Shown here: positions 22,328 to 36,251 of the stretch, in pieces | Position numbering within the stretch: position 1 is the stretch's first letter | How the letters are laid out: the number at the start of each line of letters is the position of its first letter | Assembly (NCBI GenBank): GCA_015039315.1 | Contig: WIDE01000009.1 | Location: forward strand, 372,001-436,000 | Direction: 5' to 3' | Source of the DNA: Clavulina sp. PMI_390 | Lineage: Eukaryota; Basidiomycota; Agaricomycetes; Cantharellales; Hydnaceae | Length of the DNA stretch: 64,000 bases | Program-made: the position numbers and the translations under genes | The notes under the pieces: generated by a model | What the model was told of the DNA's origin: nothing | What the model saw: only the letters and a program-made list of their open reading frames with translations | The model's database searches: none

Positions 22328-24454
22328 TTAGCAAGTACCAATTTCAACCCAAACACCAGCGGTGCCACCAGGGACGTCATTGTACGACCAGTACGAATTC
22401 TCCCACTATGATAAACAGGTATCAATTGTCAGTTCAGAACAGAGCGACTATAGTTACGTGAGTATACTGACAAGTTCACCGTTGTAAGTAACCTCGCTGC
22501 CACCGTTGTACGCTGTAGTGGAGGACCAGGCAGCAACACCAGAGCAGCCGCCTGAGGAGCTCGTGCTGGTGGTGGTGGTAGCCGCACTGTCAATATACAA
22601 TTAGCTGGATGTCAGACTTGAAATGAGGAGAAACCATGCCTGGAGGTGGTAGAAGAGCTCTGAGCTGTAGTCGTGGTTGTGGAGGCCTTTGAGGTCGTAG
22701 TGCTAGTAGTGGTAGTAGACGACTTCGAGGTGGTAGAGCTACTCGAGCTGCTGGTACTGCCGCCGCCGCAGGCGCTGACTAGAGGATACGGTTGAGTGAC
22801 ATGAAAATTATGGTAAATTCCAATGACTTACTGGGTACCCAGCTACCAGTGTCGCTGGGGCTGGGAGTGCCGGAGCCGTAGTAGCGAGCTTGCCAGATGT
22901 AATCTAGATGTCAAGGTAGAGTAGTTAGATTTGAAGACGAGCCTATCGTCTGTACATAAGACGTACTGTCATAGGTAACCTGCGAACCAGTGGGGTAGGT
23001 TCCGCTGGCGCTCCAGGCCTCAGCAGTGCAAGCGGGGTAGGTAAAACCAGAGCAAGTGCCGCTGCCCGAGATACCGCTCTTGACAGCGGTATCAAAGCGT
23101 CCGTTCACATAAGCTTGAGACTCGTCCCTATGGTGGTCGCGTTAAGGCTCAACTGTTCCCCCCAACGCGAATACTTGTCAGGGATACATACCAAAACATT
23201 ACACCACCGAATGACGGGAAAGACTTTTGCAGGGTCGCTGAAATCGAGTTCACGGTCGAAGCCGCGACGTATCCACTCCCGGCAGCGGACGAAGAAGCGG
23301 GAACGCCGAGGTAGACCTTGATGTCAGGGTTGGGCGAAATACGATTCGCCCAGTAGTCCCAAGTCTGGAGAAATTTTTAATTTAGTGAGTCAGTGAGACG
23401 CTGAGTTGGTGGAATTCAGAACGTACACCAAAGTTCCATGCGCTTTCGCCGTAGTTGGTGACACTGCAGGCATTGTTGTCTGGAATTGTACAAGTCAGCT
23501 TGTGGAGGACAGATAGAGGAATGGAAAAGCGACGCACAGAATTGCACATAGATAGCGTCGAACTCGGCGCCATTGAGGGAGCTGCCGATATAGGCATCAG
23601 GGTATGGGCACTGAGGAGCCGCAGTACTAAGGGATCGTTTGATCAGGTTTTGATGTTTATATAGGTAATTAAGGAACACTTACACGTAGTATTTCTTTGA
23701 GGCCCCGGAGTAGTGACTGCCGCAGATAAGCTAAGATTAGTAAAAACCGAGTGTTTAGCACCAGAGCCACTTACGTCCGGAGTTGGTTCACGAAATCCAC
23801 GTAAGAGTTGGAGCCACCCTCGATATCGAGATCAACACTGTAAATACAATGGGATGAGAAAATAAAGAAAATAAAAGAGCAATATATAGCTTACCCATCG
23901 AGGACGGCATCGCCGAAGGGACGGGTGGAGCTGCTGCCGCCAAGGAAGAGGTCCCAAATTTGATCCGCAAAGGCGGCATCTGCAGTACCACCGCCAGTAG
24001 CACCGCCCAAGCTGATAGTGACTTTCTTTCCATTGGCCTGGCAGGTCTCGATATCAGCGGCCAAGAACGAGCAATCCAGGAGCTGGGAACCAGTGAAATA
24101 GGACGCGTTACTACGGAAGTAGCATGCTTCAGTTCTTTGCATTCACGGAAGTCAATTTGAGCCAAGGTAGCCTCACTCTTCATTGCAAGTGTTCGCCAAG
24201 TTGATTTGGGGAAGGTCACCCGTGGACGAGAAAACGTCCAAGAATGCAATGGGAAACACATCAACAGAATCGTCGTTGCAATAGTACGAAAGACGCTGCT
24301 GGTAGTTAGCCGTATCGGCAGAGTTGGCTGCACCATAAGAGTTTTGACCCCAGTATCCGACAACATTGGTGTTGCAAGTATCACCATAAGCAAAGACAAA
24401 GGAGGTCCCGAAGGACATAACAAGGAAAGTCGAGGCAGAAACGAGGGACAGCAT
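22328..24454 (-). CDS. Secreted GH18 chitinase with two CBM5/12-like modules (copy B)
   Basis: Second paralogue, with the same exon pattern as its neighbours. Signal peptide from 24454 ([19 protein letters not shown]), then [18 protein letters not shown] and [32 protein letters not shown] is followed by [18 protein letters not shown], whose last DG joins VDLDIE on the next exon to complete DxxDxDxE. The rest follows copy [25 protein letters not shown], then [18 protein letters not shown] (first chitin-binding module), a Ser/Thr-rich linker, and a C-terminal module ending [17 protein letters not shown] to 22328. The span is almost the same as copy A (2127 bp each). All catalytic residues I can see are present. 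Differences from A are scattered substitutions, mostly in introns and the linker, indicating an intact duplicate rather than a pseudogene. Confidence 0.92.
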
Positions 24455-26041
24455 TCTTACTGCAGGAAAGCAAGAAGCTCGAGAAAGGAAAGTGGCTCGA
24501 AACGAGGGAGAGGGATGTAGAAACTCTGGTGATCAAGCACTTGGCTTTATACGGAGTTGTACACCTGAGTTAAAAATAGCCATGCACTCAAGAGATCCTC
24601 GGTGCTTTCCCCGCTCGAAGATCAAGCATGCTGTTCAAAGATCTTCGTCGCTAACCAACGCCAACGTTAGCTCTCATTCCTCACTTCGGCAAGAGTGGCG
24701 AACGTGAACTCACCCAAGCGACCTCAACTAGGTCACTGAATCCTTAAACAATACTGGGGAGGGATACGGGGGGACCGTTATCTACAGGCTTCCCTAGCAT
24801 TTCTTTCGATCGGAAGCGCTGCCGAGACAGCCTGAGTAAGAGACTGCTCTTGAGGTATGCTTGGGCCGTCTCAAACACGATTCCCAGCGCCAATGAGGGC
24901 TCAAGACAGTTCTGCAACACTTGATGAATATCTACTGATGGGCTTTGGTCGCTGGGGTATAGGTTAGCGCTTAGCTGAACCAGAAGAGATACGTTGAATT
25001 AATTGATCAACACGGCGACGCATCAATATTACGCGTTGATTGCACAAGCCGACTCATCAATGCGCACGAGCTCGACATTGCATTTGGAAAGTTAGCATGT
25101 TTGTATATCCCCTGCATCTGCTGCGGATGATTGCCGGGTCAGAGTCGCAATTAAGCATCTTTGTAGGATAGGTCAATAATCTCACCCAAACGAGGGAATA
25201 GGCAGGGCTCGGTGCCATCATCGAAGATACATGTTGTATGGCTTATTTCATTGGAAGCTTGCGACTGGAAGTGGAGGCACCGATGCAGGTATCAAGCACG
25301 GGAGTATCATCGGGGTGCGTCGCCGATATGCTAGCACAATCAAGCTGATATTCTTAAGTAGCGTTCTCGCTGTCGCCACACAATACAAGGTTCTATCTTT
25401 ATTCGTCCCCTGTCTGGTGAGGATCGGCTGGGATGCCGTTACTGTAGGTTAGGCATGGGAATAGACGGTCTGCAGTCCGAACAGCAGTGAAGGACCTGAC
25501 CAGGTCGACATATTGTCCAGATAGGTATGAATGATACCGAAGGCCAGAAGTCGGCGAGATCGTTCACAAATTTCAAAGAGGTAACTGGCTATTGCTGGAC
25601 CTAACAGCAAGAGGGTGGCTTGTTAGCAGGTTTGTGGGTAATCAATGGTAAACGTCCGTCATCAGACATCACAAGTCACAGTGAGCCAATCGTGCTCTCG
25701 ATCTTATATTCCGGTCATGGAGTCATGTGGACCATAATTTCTCTACTCCCCGCCGAGAATCTAGCCACAATGTTCGCCTTCACTAGATCACTTCAACATG
25801 AGTGTTCCTGGCATGCGATCACTCGCACTTAATCGTTTCATGAGCGCATGGAAAGACCTGTCATCACGCAGGACCACGAGCGAAAAGTTGAGTAGGAATA
25901 CATAGAATTTTCGCCCCAAATTAAGGAAATACAGAATGTTAGGAGCCAAATGAGAGGATGACAGTGGGGTCCAACGAGTGGGGATAGGTTTGATACCTAA
26001 GAGTTGTCACAATCGCTAAAGATTTCAGGCCAAGACAAGCT
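24455..26041. other. Upstream region of chitinase B; part of the triplicated unit
   Basis: About 1.6 kb without a gene. It aligns by eye with the regions upstream of copies A and C: promoter block (24540-24660), acggcgacgcatcaatatt near 25013, gtgcgtcgccgatatgctagca near 25316. The last part before 26041 holds the 3' flank of copy C. Confidence 0.6.
24546..24619 (-). promoter_or_regulatory. Chitinase B core promoter: TATAAA plus upstream GCGGGG element
   Basis: TATAAA on the minus strand at 24546-24551, 92 bp before the start codon. TTCGAGCGGGGAAA at 24606-24619, 55 bp upstream of the TATA box. Sequence and spacing are the same as in copies A and C. Confidence 0.6.
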
Positions 26042-28117
26042 TTAGCAAGAAGAGATTTTCACCCAGACACCAGCAGAGCCGCCAGGGACATCGTTGTACG
26101 ACCAGTACGAGTTCTGCCACTATGGTACGAGTTAGTATTGAATAGTAAGGTTCCAGGAACATGAGTTGACTCACGAGAGAACCGCCGTAAGTAACCTCGC
26201 TACCGCCGTTGTAGGCCGTGGTGGATGACCAAGCAGCAACGCCAGAGCAGCCACCTGAAGAGCTCGAGCTGGTGGTGGTGGTAGCCGCGCTGTTCATGGG
26301 TCTTTAGACAAGTGGGGAGCTTGGTATTGGATTGAATCATACCTGGTCGTAGTAGAAGCCTTGGTGGTGGCGGTTGTGGTGGTTGTGGCCTTGGAGGTGG
26401 TGGTGGTAGTGGTGGTAGTGGCCTTGGTTGTGGTGCTACCTGAGGTGCTGCCGCCGCCACACGCGCTAACTGGAATGGAGAGTTGAGTGATAGCGATGAT
26501 ATGAATGGGAGCAGTGACTTACTGGGGACCCAGCTGCCAGTGTCGCTAGCAGTGGGGGTGCCAGAGCCGTAGTAGCGAGCCTGCCAGATGTAGTCTGGGT
26601 GCGGAAAGAGGAAAATTTTAGCATTGGATTGCCGACGTCGAGAAAAATTACGCACTGTCGTAGGTAACCTGCGAACCGGTGGGGTAGTTTCCNNNNNNNN
26701 NNNNNNNNNNNNNNNNNNNNNNNNNNNNNNNNNNNNNNNNNNNNNNNNNNNNNNNNNNNNNNNNNNNNNNNNNNNNNNNNNNNNNNNNNNNNNNNNNNNN
26801 NNNNNNNNNNNNNNNNNNNNNNNNNNNNNNNNNNNNNNNNNNNNNNNNNNNNNNNNNNNNNNNNNNNNNNNNNNNNNNNNNNNNNNNNNNNNNNNNNNNN
26901 NNNNNNNNNNNNNNNNNNNNNNNNNNNNNNNNNNNNNNNNNNNNNNNNNNNNNNNNNNNNNNNNNNNNNNNNNNNNNNNNNNNNNNNNNNNNNNNNNNNN
27001 NNNNNNNNNNNNNNNNNNNNNNNNNNNNNNNNNNNNNNNNNNNNNNNNNNNNNNNNNNNNNNNNNNNNNNNNNNNNNNNNNNNNNNNNNNNNNNNNNNNN
27101 NNNNNNNNNNNNNNNNNNNNNNNNNNNNNNNNNNNNNNNNNNNNNNNNNNNNNNNNNNNNNNNNNNNNNNNNNNNNNNNNNNNNNNNNNNNNNNNNNNNN
27201 NNNNNNNNNNNNNNNNNNNNNNNNNNNNNNNNNNNNNNNNNNNNNNNNNNNNNNNNNNNNNNNNNNNNNNNNNNTGAGGGGCAGCGGTACTGTGAAATGA
27301 TAGAATTTAGCATTGGGGACGACTTAAAGCACTTATATATGCTTACATATAGTATTTCTTCGATGCACCAGAGAAGTGACTGTTTAAAACACGCTAGGTC
27401 AACAAAGCCCTCTGTATGCGTGTTAGAGCAACTGACGTTCGGAGCTGGTTGACGAAAGCGACGTAGGAGTTTGAGCCACCCTCAATATCGAGATCCACAC
27501 TAGCAATCGCACGAGATTAGCTAGGAGCAAAAAACAGACTTGAATATATGAGCCCTACCCATCGAGGACGGCGGCGCCGAAGGGGCGGGTGGAGCTGCTG
27601 CCACCAAGGAAGAGGTTCCAAATTTGATCTGCAAATGCGGCATCTGCAGAGCCACCACCAGTGGCACCACCCAAGCTGATGGTGACCTTCTTGCCCTTGG
27701 ACTGACAGGTCTGAATGTCAGCAGCCAAGAACTGGCAATTGAGGAGCTGGGTGCCAGAGAAGAATGCTGCGTTGCTACAGAAAGGATACACTTCAGTCTC
27801 AAAAGGCATGGATAAACAGCCGAAATGAGTTAGTCTCACTCCGTGTTGCAAGTGTTGGCCAGGTTGATTTGGGGGAGGCCGCCCGTGGACGAGAAGACGT
27901 TCAAGAAAGCGATGGGAATCACATCGACGGAATTGTCGTTGCAGTAGTACGAGAGACGCTGCTGGTAATTGGCCGTGTCGCCAGAGTTGGCTGCACCATA
28001 GGAGTTTTGACCCCAGTATCCGACGACATTGGTGTTGCAAGTATCACCGAAAGCGGAGACAAGAGAGGTCCCGAAGGACAGAGCAAGGAGAGACGAGGCG
28101 GAAACGAGGGACAGCAT
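26042..28117 (-). CDS. Secreted GH18 chitinase (copy C), interrupted by an assembly gap
   Basis: Third paralogue. Signal peptide from 28117 ([19 protein letters not shown]), then [37 protein letters not shown] and [31 protein letters not shown] joins [15 protein letters not shown] on the next exon, so DxxDxDxE is intact. Bases 26693-27274 are N. By alignment with copy B the gap hides the C-terminal part of the catalytic domain and the start of the first chitin-binding module; the equivalent stretch in B is about 608 bp against 582 N. After the gap [18 protein letters not shown], a Thr-rich linker and the last module ([17 protein letters not shown], then [14 protein letters not shown]) end at 26042. 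No stop or frameshift is visible in the sequenced parts, but integrity inside the gap is unknown. Confidence 0.88.
26693..27274. other. Assembly gap (582 N) within chitinase C
   Basis: Run of N. It lies in the most conserved part of a three-copy tandem gene array, a likely place for read collapse. Its size is close to the homologous interval in copy B, so it is probably a sized gap rather than an arbitrary one. Confidence 0.95.
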
Positions 28118-29828
28118 TCTTACTGCAGGAAAGTAAGAAGCTTGGGAAAAGAAAGTGGCTCGAAAGGAGAACGAGGGAGAGGGATGAGGAAACCGAAATG
28201 ATCAATGGTTGGGTTGGCTTTATACCGAGCTGTGCGGCTCGCGGTAGAGAGCCATGCGCTCGAGACAGCTTCGGTACTTTCCCCGCTCGAAGATCAAGGT
28301 TGCCGTACAACGATTTTCGTCGCTGATTGACGCACGCGTTAGCCTGCATTCCTCATGTCGGCGAGAGTAGCGAAGGTAAAGCCCATTTGAACAACCTCAG
28401 CCAAGCAACCTGGACCAATTCATTCATTCATTCAATCCCCGGTCGAGACACGAGGGAACTCACGGGGAAACTGTTATCTCTCGAGCACCCTCGACATTGG
28501 AATCACGTCGGGAAACCTGCCGAAGCTCCCTGCGACACTCAACACTGCCGAAGACCTCGCTGAGGTGTCCCAAACGCGACTCCCAGCACAAGTGGGCAGG
28601 CACGACTGTTCTGTGATCATTAATGGGTGTCGGTTGATTGGCTTTGGTTGCTGGGGACTAGAATAACGATGAGCTCAACTGGAAGAGATGCGACGAATCA
28701 ATTGATGAAGACGGCGACGCGCCAATATTTCATCTTGGCGCCAAGACATTCCATCAGGACCCACGAGCCTGACGTTCCATTCAAGGATTCGCACTCGGTA
28801 TGTCTGGTACATTGCGATGTGGTTGACTGCCAAGTCACACATCGCCTAACATCACAATCAAGCTTGGCTTCGGGAATATACGTGAATATTCTTACCTGAT
28901 CCCAACGAAAGTCTCGGCACCATAATCGAAGGGCTGTTCTGCGGTCATTCTGCAGTCTATTTGATTGCTCGCCCGTGACTCATTGCGGAGGCACCAGGGG
29001 TGGTGGGATTGAGCCTAAGAGTATTATCGGGGAGCGTCGCCGATATGCCAGCATAATCCAAGCTCTCCTTCTTGAGCAGCACTCTCATGGGCACGCTGTA
29101 ATATAATACTCTATCTGTTCCCTGTCCCGTGTCCTCCAGAGTCGTGTCGGCCACGACGCCGTGGGTGCTGGTCAGCGACTTTTGTGGCGTGAAGGAGCGG
29201 GCTGCCATCTGAGCAACACAAAGTAAGCTGACCAAGCTGACATGGCCTTGGTGTGCAGATAGGATGCCGAGAGCGATCTATTGAGCAAAAATACCCATGA
29301 AATGGCGACTATCCATGCAGGAACATTGTTTTGCGGAGAGTCTTGCGATGCTGAGCAGTTAAGCGTGCTTCATTCATAATGACCACAGATTTGCAAACGG
29401 CTGATCGCATAGAAATCGTTCTTGTTGATGGTTGGCTGATCATGGAGGGCGACTACGCTTAGCCTGAGATGCGCTTGCAAGTCAGGCGAAATGACCAACA
29501 ACAAACATCAGCGATCAGTGCCAAATAACAGACACTTACCTCGAGGTACTTGCTCATTTATCACACCAAAACGCGTTCCTATGACTTTCGGATCCCATTT
29601 CGCTGCACCTTTGATCAAGACAGTTTTAGCCCTCGGGTGTTGTTTCTTTATTAAAGTCAAATCTCCTGACACATTCGTTCGTTATTGGTCGTGTCCACAG
29701 AAAGTAAGGTAGTGTACAGCAAGGGTAATGTTACAACAATTGAGAAGTTATTCCGGGTCCGATTTACGATAGCATGCGAAAGCAAGAGATAGACCGTGGT
29801 AGAGATATTGTAACTGAGCATCGAAGGC
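28118..29828. other. Upstream region of chitinase C and intergenic space
   Basis: About 1.7 kb. 28118-29170 carries the third copy of the chitinase upstream segment (acggcgacgcgccaatatt near 28710, gagcgtcgccgatatgccagca near 29030). From about 29300 to 29828 I see no gene, only short unsupported open frames. Confidence 0.55.
28219..28291 (-). promoter_or_regulatory. Chitinase C core promoter: TATAAA plus upstream GCGGGG element
   Basis: TATAAA on the minus strand at 28219-28224, 102 bp before the start codon. TTCGAGCGGGGAAA at 28278-28291, 54 bp upstream of the TATA box. This is the third instance of the same arrangement. Confidence 0.6.
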
Positions 29829-30667
29829 CTACGATTCCAGCTCCGTTCTATATGCTGGAGCTTCTTGCTCTTCGTCGATAGTTTCTGCTGAATTACGAGA
29901 GGGGAAGAATGGTTCCTCTTCTTTGTGCTCATGCACAGCAACAAGGAGACTTGTGACGATTAAGTCGAGCATGTCAAGGGCTCGAAATTCGACGGACAGA
30001 CGTGGGGGGTGGGAAGGACGGGTAGATGATAGGAAATTGGCTTCGTAGAAGCGAGCAATGAGCTTTTCAGACGCGTCTCGAAGCTACAATGTTCGGATAG
30101 CAAAGGTGTGATCAATGCCAATGTCAAAGGAGTACTTGGAGTAAGGATAGCTTACCTCGAATGTACCTTCTGGTGATACTTTCCAGGTCCATGTCCCTTT
30201 AGAGGACCAAACGCTTCTGCTCCTAAAGTAGAATATATTGGTGAGCGTGAACGACGTCGAAGAAGTAGCAAAGGTACAGACCAGTCTGCCCAGGGTGAAG
30301 CACGTTCTGAATCCGATCGTAGAGGGAGCATCTTTTCTAGACGCACGACGTCCCATCGTGTAGTGAAGATACTATCGGTCCAGTGGTGCCACTGTAAAGA
30401 TGCAACAATCTTTGCTTCTGAGGAAGAAGACTTGGGCCGCACGATGATGGTGGGATTGCGAGCAGATCTCCGTGCTAATGACGGCCGTGGGACGAGAGGC
30501 TTCGAGATCGATGGCCTCGATGGTGATGACCTGGGGGGTTTTGTGCCGCCATTTGCAGTGGGGGTTCGGAGAACGTAGTGCACGCAGTTGTTGGCATCGA
30601 CAACATCAGAATTGAAGATGTCTTCACTCAGAAATGTGAAGAGGAATGGAGGGCAGCTAATCGGCAT
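29829..30667 (-). CDS. DUF6593-like basidiomycete protein
   Basis: Start at 30667 (MPISCPPFLFTFLSEDIFNS). The opening pattern FLSEDIFNSDVVDANN then VHYVLRT resembles the first strands of DUF6593, a small beta-rich domain of unknown function expanded in Agaricomycetes. A Pro/Ser/Arg-rich insert follows, then IVASLQWHHWTDSIFTTRWD. An intron (about 30224-30280) leads to SVWSSKGTWTWKVSPEG and FEVSYPYSKYSFD. The next exon (about 30085 down) begins near LRDASEKLIARFYEANF and includes a hydrophobic DMLDLIVTSLLVAVHEH; the end at 29829 is acidic (AETIDEEQEAPAY). Three or four exons, about 235 residues. No catalytic motif is visible and the function is unknown. The family link is from pattern memory and needs a profile search. 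Confidence 0.6.
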
Positions 30668-31505
30668 TGCGCAACGTGATAATGAATTATTATACGGGGT
30701 GTGGGGGTAGCGCCTGGTGGTAATGGAAGGGTGGCCAGGCTGACATTAGGGGGGAAGAGGAATGAAGAGCGTCATCCAGTTATTATATATGACAAGCGGC
30801 CAAGAGAGCTTAATGAGCTCATGGCGAATGCGGGGCTCACCGACCCTGAATTACGCCCGGGCGGGATGATCGGGCTCTGCGTACAACCGACGACAGGATC
30901 CAGAATCCAACTTCAACTTCAAGTGAATGGGTTTAGCTCTGTTGACATATGACGTCACCGATTTTCGCTCTCTCTTATGCATCCCTATTCCCAACGCGAA
31001 TGCCCACTCCAAGCTAACTCGGCACTATATTATGGTGGATATTGAGACAGAAACTGGTCAGCGGTTGTCGATCGTTGAGCCACGATCGTCAGCATGATGC
31101 CGAGCCAACATTGAACAAGTGGACCCATGTCTCCAGGATTTTTTTTTCTGCTCCGTTGGAGCATGTCCGACCCCGCCCTCCACAATACCCCAAACCTTTG
31201 GATCGGCTTTGGGGATCCGAGTTCCGCGTCTTCATATGCGACATTACACGCTTCAACCGAACCGTCGCCTTGAGTCATGGGGTAACGTGATTGGTTACAG
31301 TAACATGCGAACAAAGTGCGGAAATGGCCATTTGTTGTGAGGATGAATGCGTTTACACAGGTAATTATTATAATGCATATTGGAGTCGTCAGAGCCGTCA
31401 GTAGCGAGGTCGCGGAGAACAAGTCGAAGCTTGCGTTATTGCATTTAGGTCGCGGCAAGAAATCATGGAAAAGGGTCGTTCTAGAATCATGGTGGATGCC
31501 ACTGC
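30668..31505. other. Intergenic region
   Basis: About 840 bp between the start of the DUF6593-like gene and the stop of the CDK gene. The part next to 30667 is AT-rich (ttattatacgg near 30690) and may hold its promoter. I see nothing else coding that fits neighbouring gene structure. Confidence 0.5.
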
Positions 31506-32998
<1,493 letters not shown>

Positions 32999-33452
32999 CG
33001 TTCAAAACGCACTCAGTGAGAGGGATCGGAAGGCGATGGCAAACAGGACCAAACACTCTGACTTGTATCAACAATGGAAGCTGAAGCATGCCAATAGCTC
33101 GCAAGCTTCAAAGTGAGATAGATCTCATGCCGGATGATGGATAATGCAAACCGCGACGGTGTTTCTTTAGTCCAGACCAGATGTTTGCGAACAACACATT
33201 TGCATGACCTACGCGCGTTTATCGCTAAAATGTACATTCGTAGACAATGAACAGCTGTCTGGAAAGGTCATGAGATTGGGCTGGGCGATTCCCTCGCGTC
33301 TTCCGAGAACACCCTAGAATGCAAAACACGTGCGATTGTCATTGCCCAGAATAGCGAACAATGGTCTAAGCGCCAGGGGCAAACAGAGTCGCGCCTCCGT
33401 CTTCTCAAGCTTCTACTCAGCGGCATTTCGGTAGTCGACAACGCCAGGCGCG
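32999..33452. promoter_or_regulatory. Divergent intergenic region (CDK / CBS-PB1 gene)
   Basis: About 450 bp between divergent start codons. No TATA box or repeated motif stands out. It presumably holds both promoters. Confidence 0.4.
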
Positions 33453-35993
33453 ATGTCGTCCAAGATTCCCTTACCGTCAGGTCATTCGCCAGCTCGCCAG
33501 CCCCCTGCTGTCCATTTCCCCTCCGACGGTCGCGAGTCTCCCCTAGGGCATAGCAGCATTGGGAATGGTCGACCGCTCTCCGTCATGTCCAGTCAATCGG
33601 CTGGCTCGCATGGAGCGTTCTTGAATGATACGAGGCGCAAGCAGAACAAGCGCGACGAGGTGCGAAACCTAAATTATCTCTAATTCTACCTGCTATGAGG
33701 CAACACTGACGTGGGGCACAAAATTGCGTAGGCAATCCGAAAGAAAATCGAGTCGGAATTGGCCCGCAAGAGAACCATCTCGACGACCGGTGGCCCTCTT
33801 CGGCGTCGAGGCGGCAAGGTTTCCGCTGCCAAAGGGACCGTCGCTGCACTGAAGCCACTCGCCGCCCTGACCGTCTCCGAAACTATATCCGTCTCCGACG
33901 CTAGTCAGCTTTGTGCTGCAAAACGCACTGACTGTGTCTTGGTTGTGGACGAGGACGAAAGTCTGAGTGGTATCTTCACCGCCAAAGATCTTGCCTACCG
34001 CGTACGTCCATGATGACGCGTGAATATTGCTCTCGGCTCTCCTATGTTGACATCTTCCTTATCACGTCCGGCTCAGGTTACTGCTGAAGGTCTCGATGCT
34101 CGGACCACTCCCGTTAGCGCTATCATGACTCGTGGCCCTATGGTCACACGCGATACGACCAGCGCCACTGAAGCTCTCCAGCTTATGGTTCAGCGCGGTT
34201 TCAGGCATTTGGTTAGCCATCCTATTCAGTCATGCTTCAGCCACAAATTTGACCTCTAGCTTTCCTTCACTGTAGCCTGTGTGTAACGAGGATGGAAACG
34301 TCATGGGACTCTTAGATATTACGAAAGTCTTCCACGAAGCTCTGGACAAGGTTGAACGAGGCTCCTCTGCATCTCAGAAACTCTATACAGCCCTGGAAGG
34401 CGTGCAGTCCGAACTCGGCCCAGGACTCTCGTCAAACCCTCAGGCAGCTGCTATGCTCGCCTACGTCGAAGCTCTCCGAGAAAAGACTGCTCTGCCGGAT
34501 CTCACAACAGTAATGGACTCACGCACCTTACCTGCAACCGTGACCCCCAAGACAACCGTTCGCGAGGCTGCTCGATTAATGAAGGAGCGCCGGACCACTG
34601 CTGTCTGCGTTATGGAGCAGGCTCCTGGTAGCGGCGAGCCCAAAATTGCCGGTATTTTCACCTCAAAAGATATTGTGTTGCGGGTCATCGCTGCCGGTTT
34701 GGAGCCAAGCAGATGCAGTGTCGTTCGTGTGATGACCCCCCATCCTGACGTCGCCCCTCCAACTATGACTGTGCAAGACGCTTTGAAGAAGATGCACAGT
34801 GGGTGGTTCCTTCCTACTCATGAATTATCAAGCTCATCAACTGTTCATAGATGGTCACTATCTGAATCTGCCTGTGGTTGAAGGGGACGGCCAGTTGGTG
34901 GCGATTGTTGATGTCCTAAAGTTGACATATGCTACTCTGGAACAAGTACGTCTTGTTTCGCGACCACATACTCACATTCCCTCCCTTCTGTTATATCCTT
35001 CCGCCGTGATTGGTGATGCTGACGACTGAGGTCCTTCGTGCGCACAAACGTCAGATGAACTCGATTGGCGGTGAAAACAACCCTGACGGCGAGACTGGTC
35101 CAATGTGGAGCAAGTTCTTTGACTCATTTGGGGGCGCTAACGACGACAACGAGTCTATGCTCTCTGGATCGCACCTACCCCCCGACTCGACCCAGGACTT
35201 CTCAACCACCTCGCCGACCAGACGCCATCATGCTGGCCATTCCATGTCCCCCGTCCCAGACCTTCACCCGAACGACTCAGCTTCTGCTGTTAACGATGCA
35301 CCTTCTGTTGTTGAATACGTTGGTGGTGCACCTGCATCCACGGCTGGCATCGCCTCACAGGGTGCGATCCACGTTGATGATGGCACATACGTTTTCAAGT
35401 TCCGCACTCCTAGTGGCCGCACACATCGCTTCCAAGCACGAAGCGACAACTACGAGAACATTGTGGATATCGTCGCGGGCAAGCTGTCTACCGATCCATT
35501 CTTTGAACCTCGTCCCGTCGTAGGCGACGAGCCCACCGCACCTCAACCTGATCCCACCGACTTTACCCTCTCCTATACCGACAGTGATGGCGACACCGTC
35601 CTTATTTCCACAGACAACGATGTTGCAGACGCGGTCCGGATCGCGCGCACTGGCGGATCTGATCGGGTTGTGTTGTTCCTGCAAGGGGGTAAAGCATGGG
35701 ACGAAGCTGGTGCTGGTGACAGCGAGAAAAAGGCCAAGAATATCCAGATTGCTGCAGCTGCTGTGGAAGAAGAGGTCGAGAAGGCCGAGGCCACGTCTAC
35801 CAACTTCCCAGATGGTGGCCAGGCTCTGCCCCCACCAGCCTCGGTTCCTGGGTTTACTCCTGCTGCTGCTCCTGTTGGGGATGAAGTGTTCGGGATACCA
35901 AGGGATATGGTTCTCCCGGCGTCGTTAGGTTTCTTGGGCGTTGTCATTGTTGGTGTTTTCGTCGCAGCTAGAATGACGGCTCGCGAATTCTAG
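33453..35993 (+). CDS. CBS-domain and PB1-domain membrane protein (Mug70 type)
   Basis: Start at 33453 (MSSKIPLPSGHSPARQ), Ser/Pro-rich with a basic segment (RRKQNKRDE, then AIRKKIESELARKRT across an intron). Four CBS motifs follow: LKPLAALTVSETISVSDASQ with CVLVVDEDESLSGIFTAKDL; VSAIMTRGPMVTRDTTS with CNEDGNVMGLLDITKV; TTVMDSRTLPATVTPKTT with KIAGIFTSKDIVLRVI; and VVRVMTPHPDVAPPTMTV with LPVVEGDGQLVAIVDVL. A Ser/Asp-rich linker leads to a PB1 domain (TYVFKFRTPSGRTHRFQA to FTLSYTDSDGDTVLISTDND). The last 30 residues form one membrane helix (LPASLGFLGVVIVGVFVAAR), so it is probably tail-anchored. CBS pairs bind adenine nucleotides; PB1 mediates protein pairing. The architecture matches fission yeast Mug70, whose molecular role is unclear. 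The gene is complete, with at least five introns. Confidence 0.9.
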
Positions 35994-36251
35994 TCGCCTT
36001 TCTTGGCTTATGATATATACCTGCCTCTCCTTGTTCTCTCTCTCTCCCCTCTCCACACCGTTACGACCCGTCCAATTCGATAATTCATACTCCTAGCCAC
36101 ATTTCCTTGTCGTTAGCGTATACCTAATCTGTGCTCAACAATTGGACCAATGGACCAAATAGAAAATGATTGATGACAGCCTTATCGGTTTCGCCGGTGA
36201 AACCCGCTCCACCCGGCGAATAGAAGCAGCCTCTCTTGCCTCACCATCACT

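Noticed and set aside
23788..24423. 211-codon minus-strand frame inside chitinase B
   Set aside because: It reads through introns in the wrong frame over exons that clearly encode GH18 blocks in another frame.
26624..27313. Open frames over the first gap on both strands
   Set aside because: Artefacts of the N run within chitinase C.
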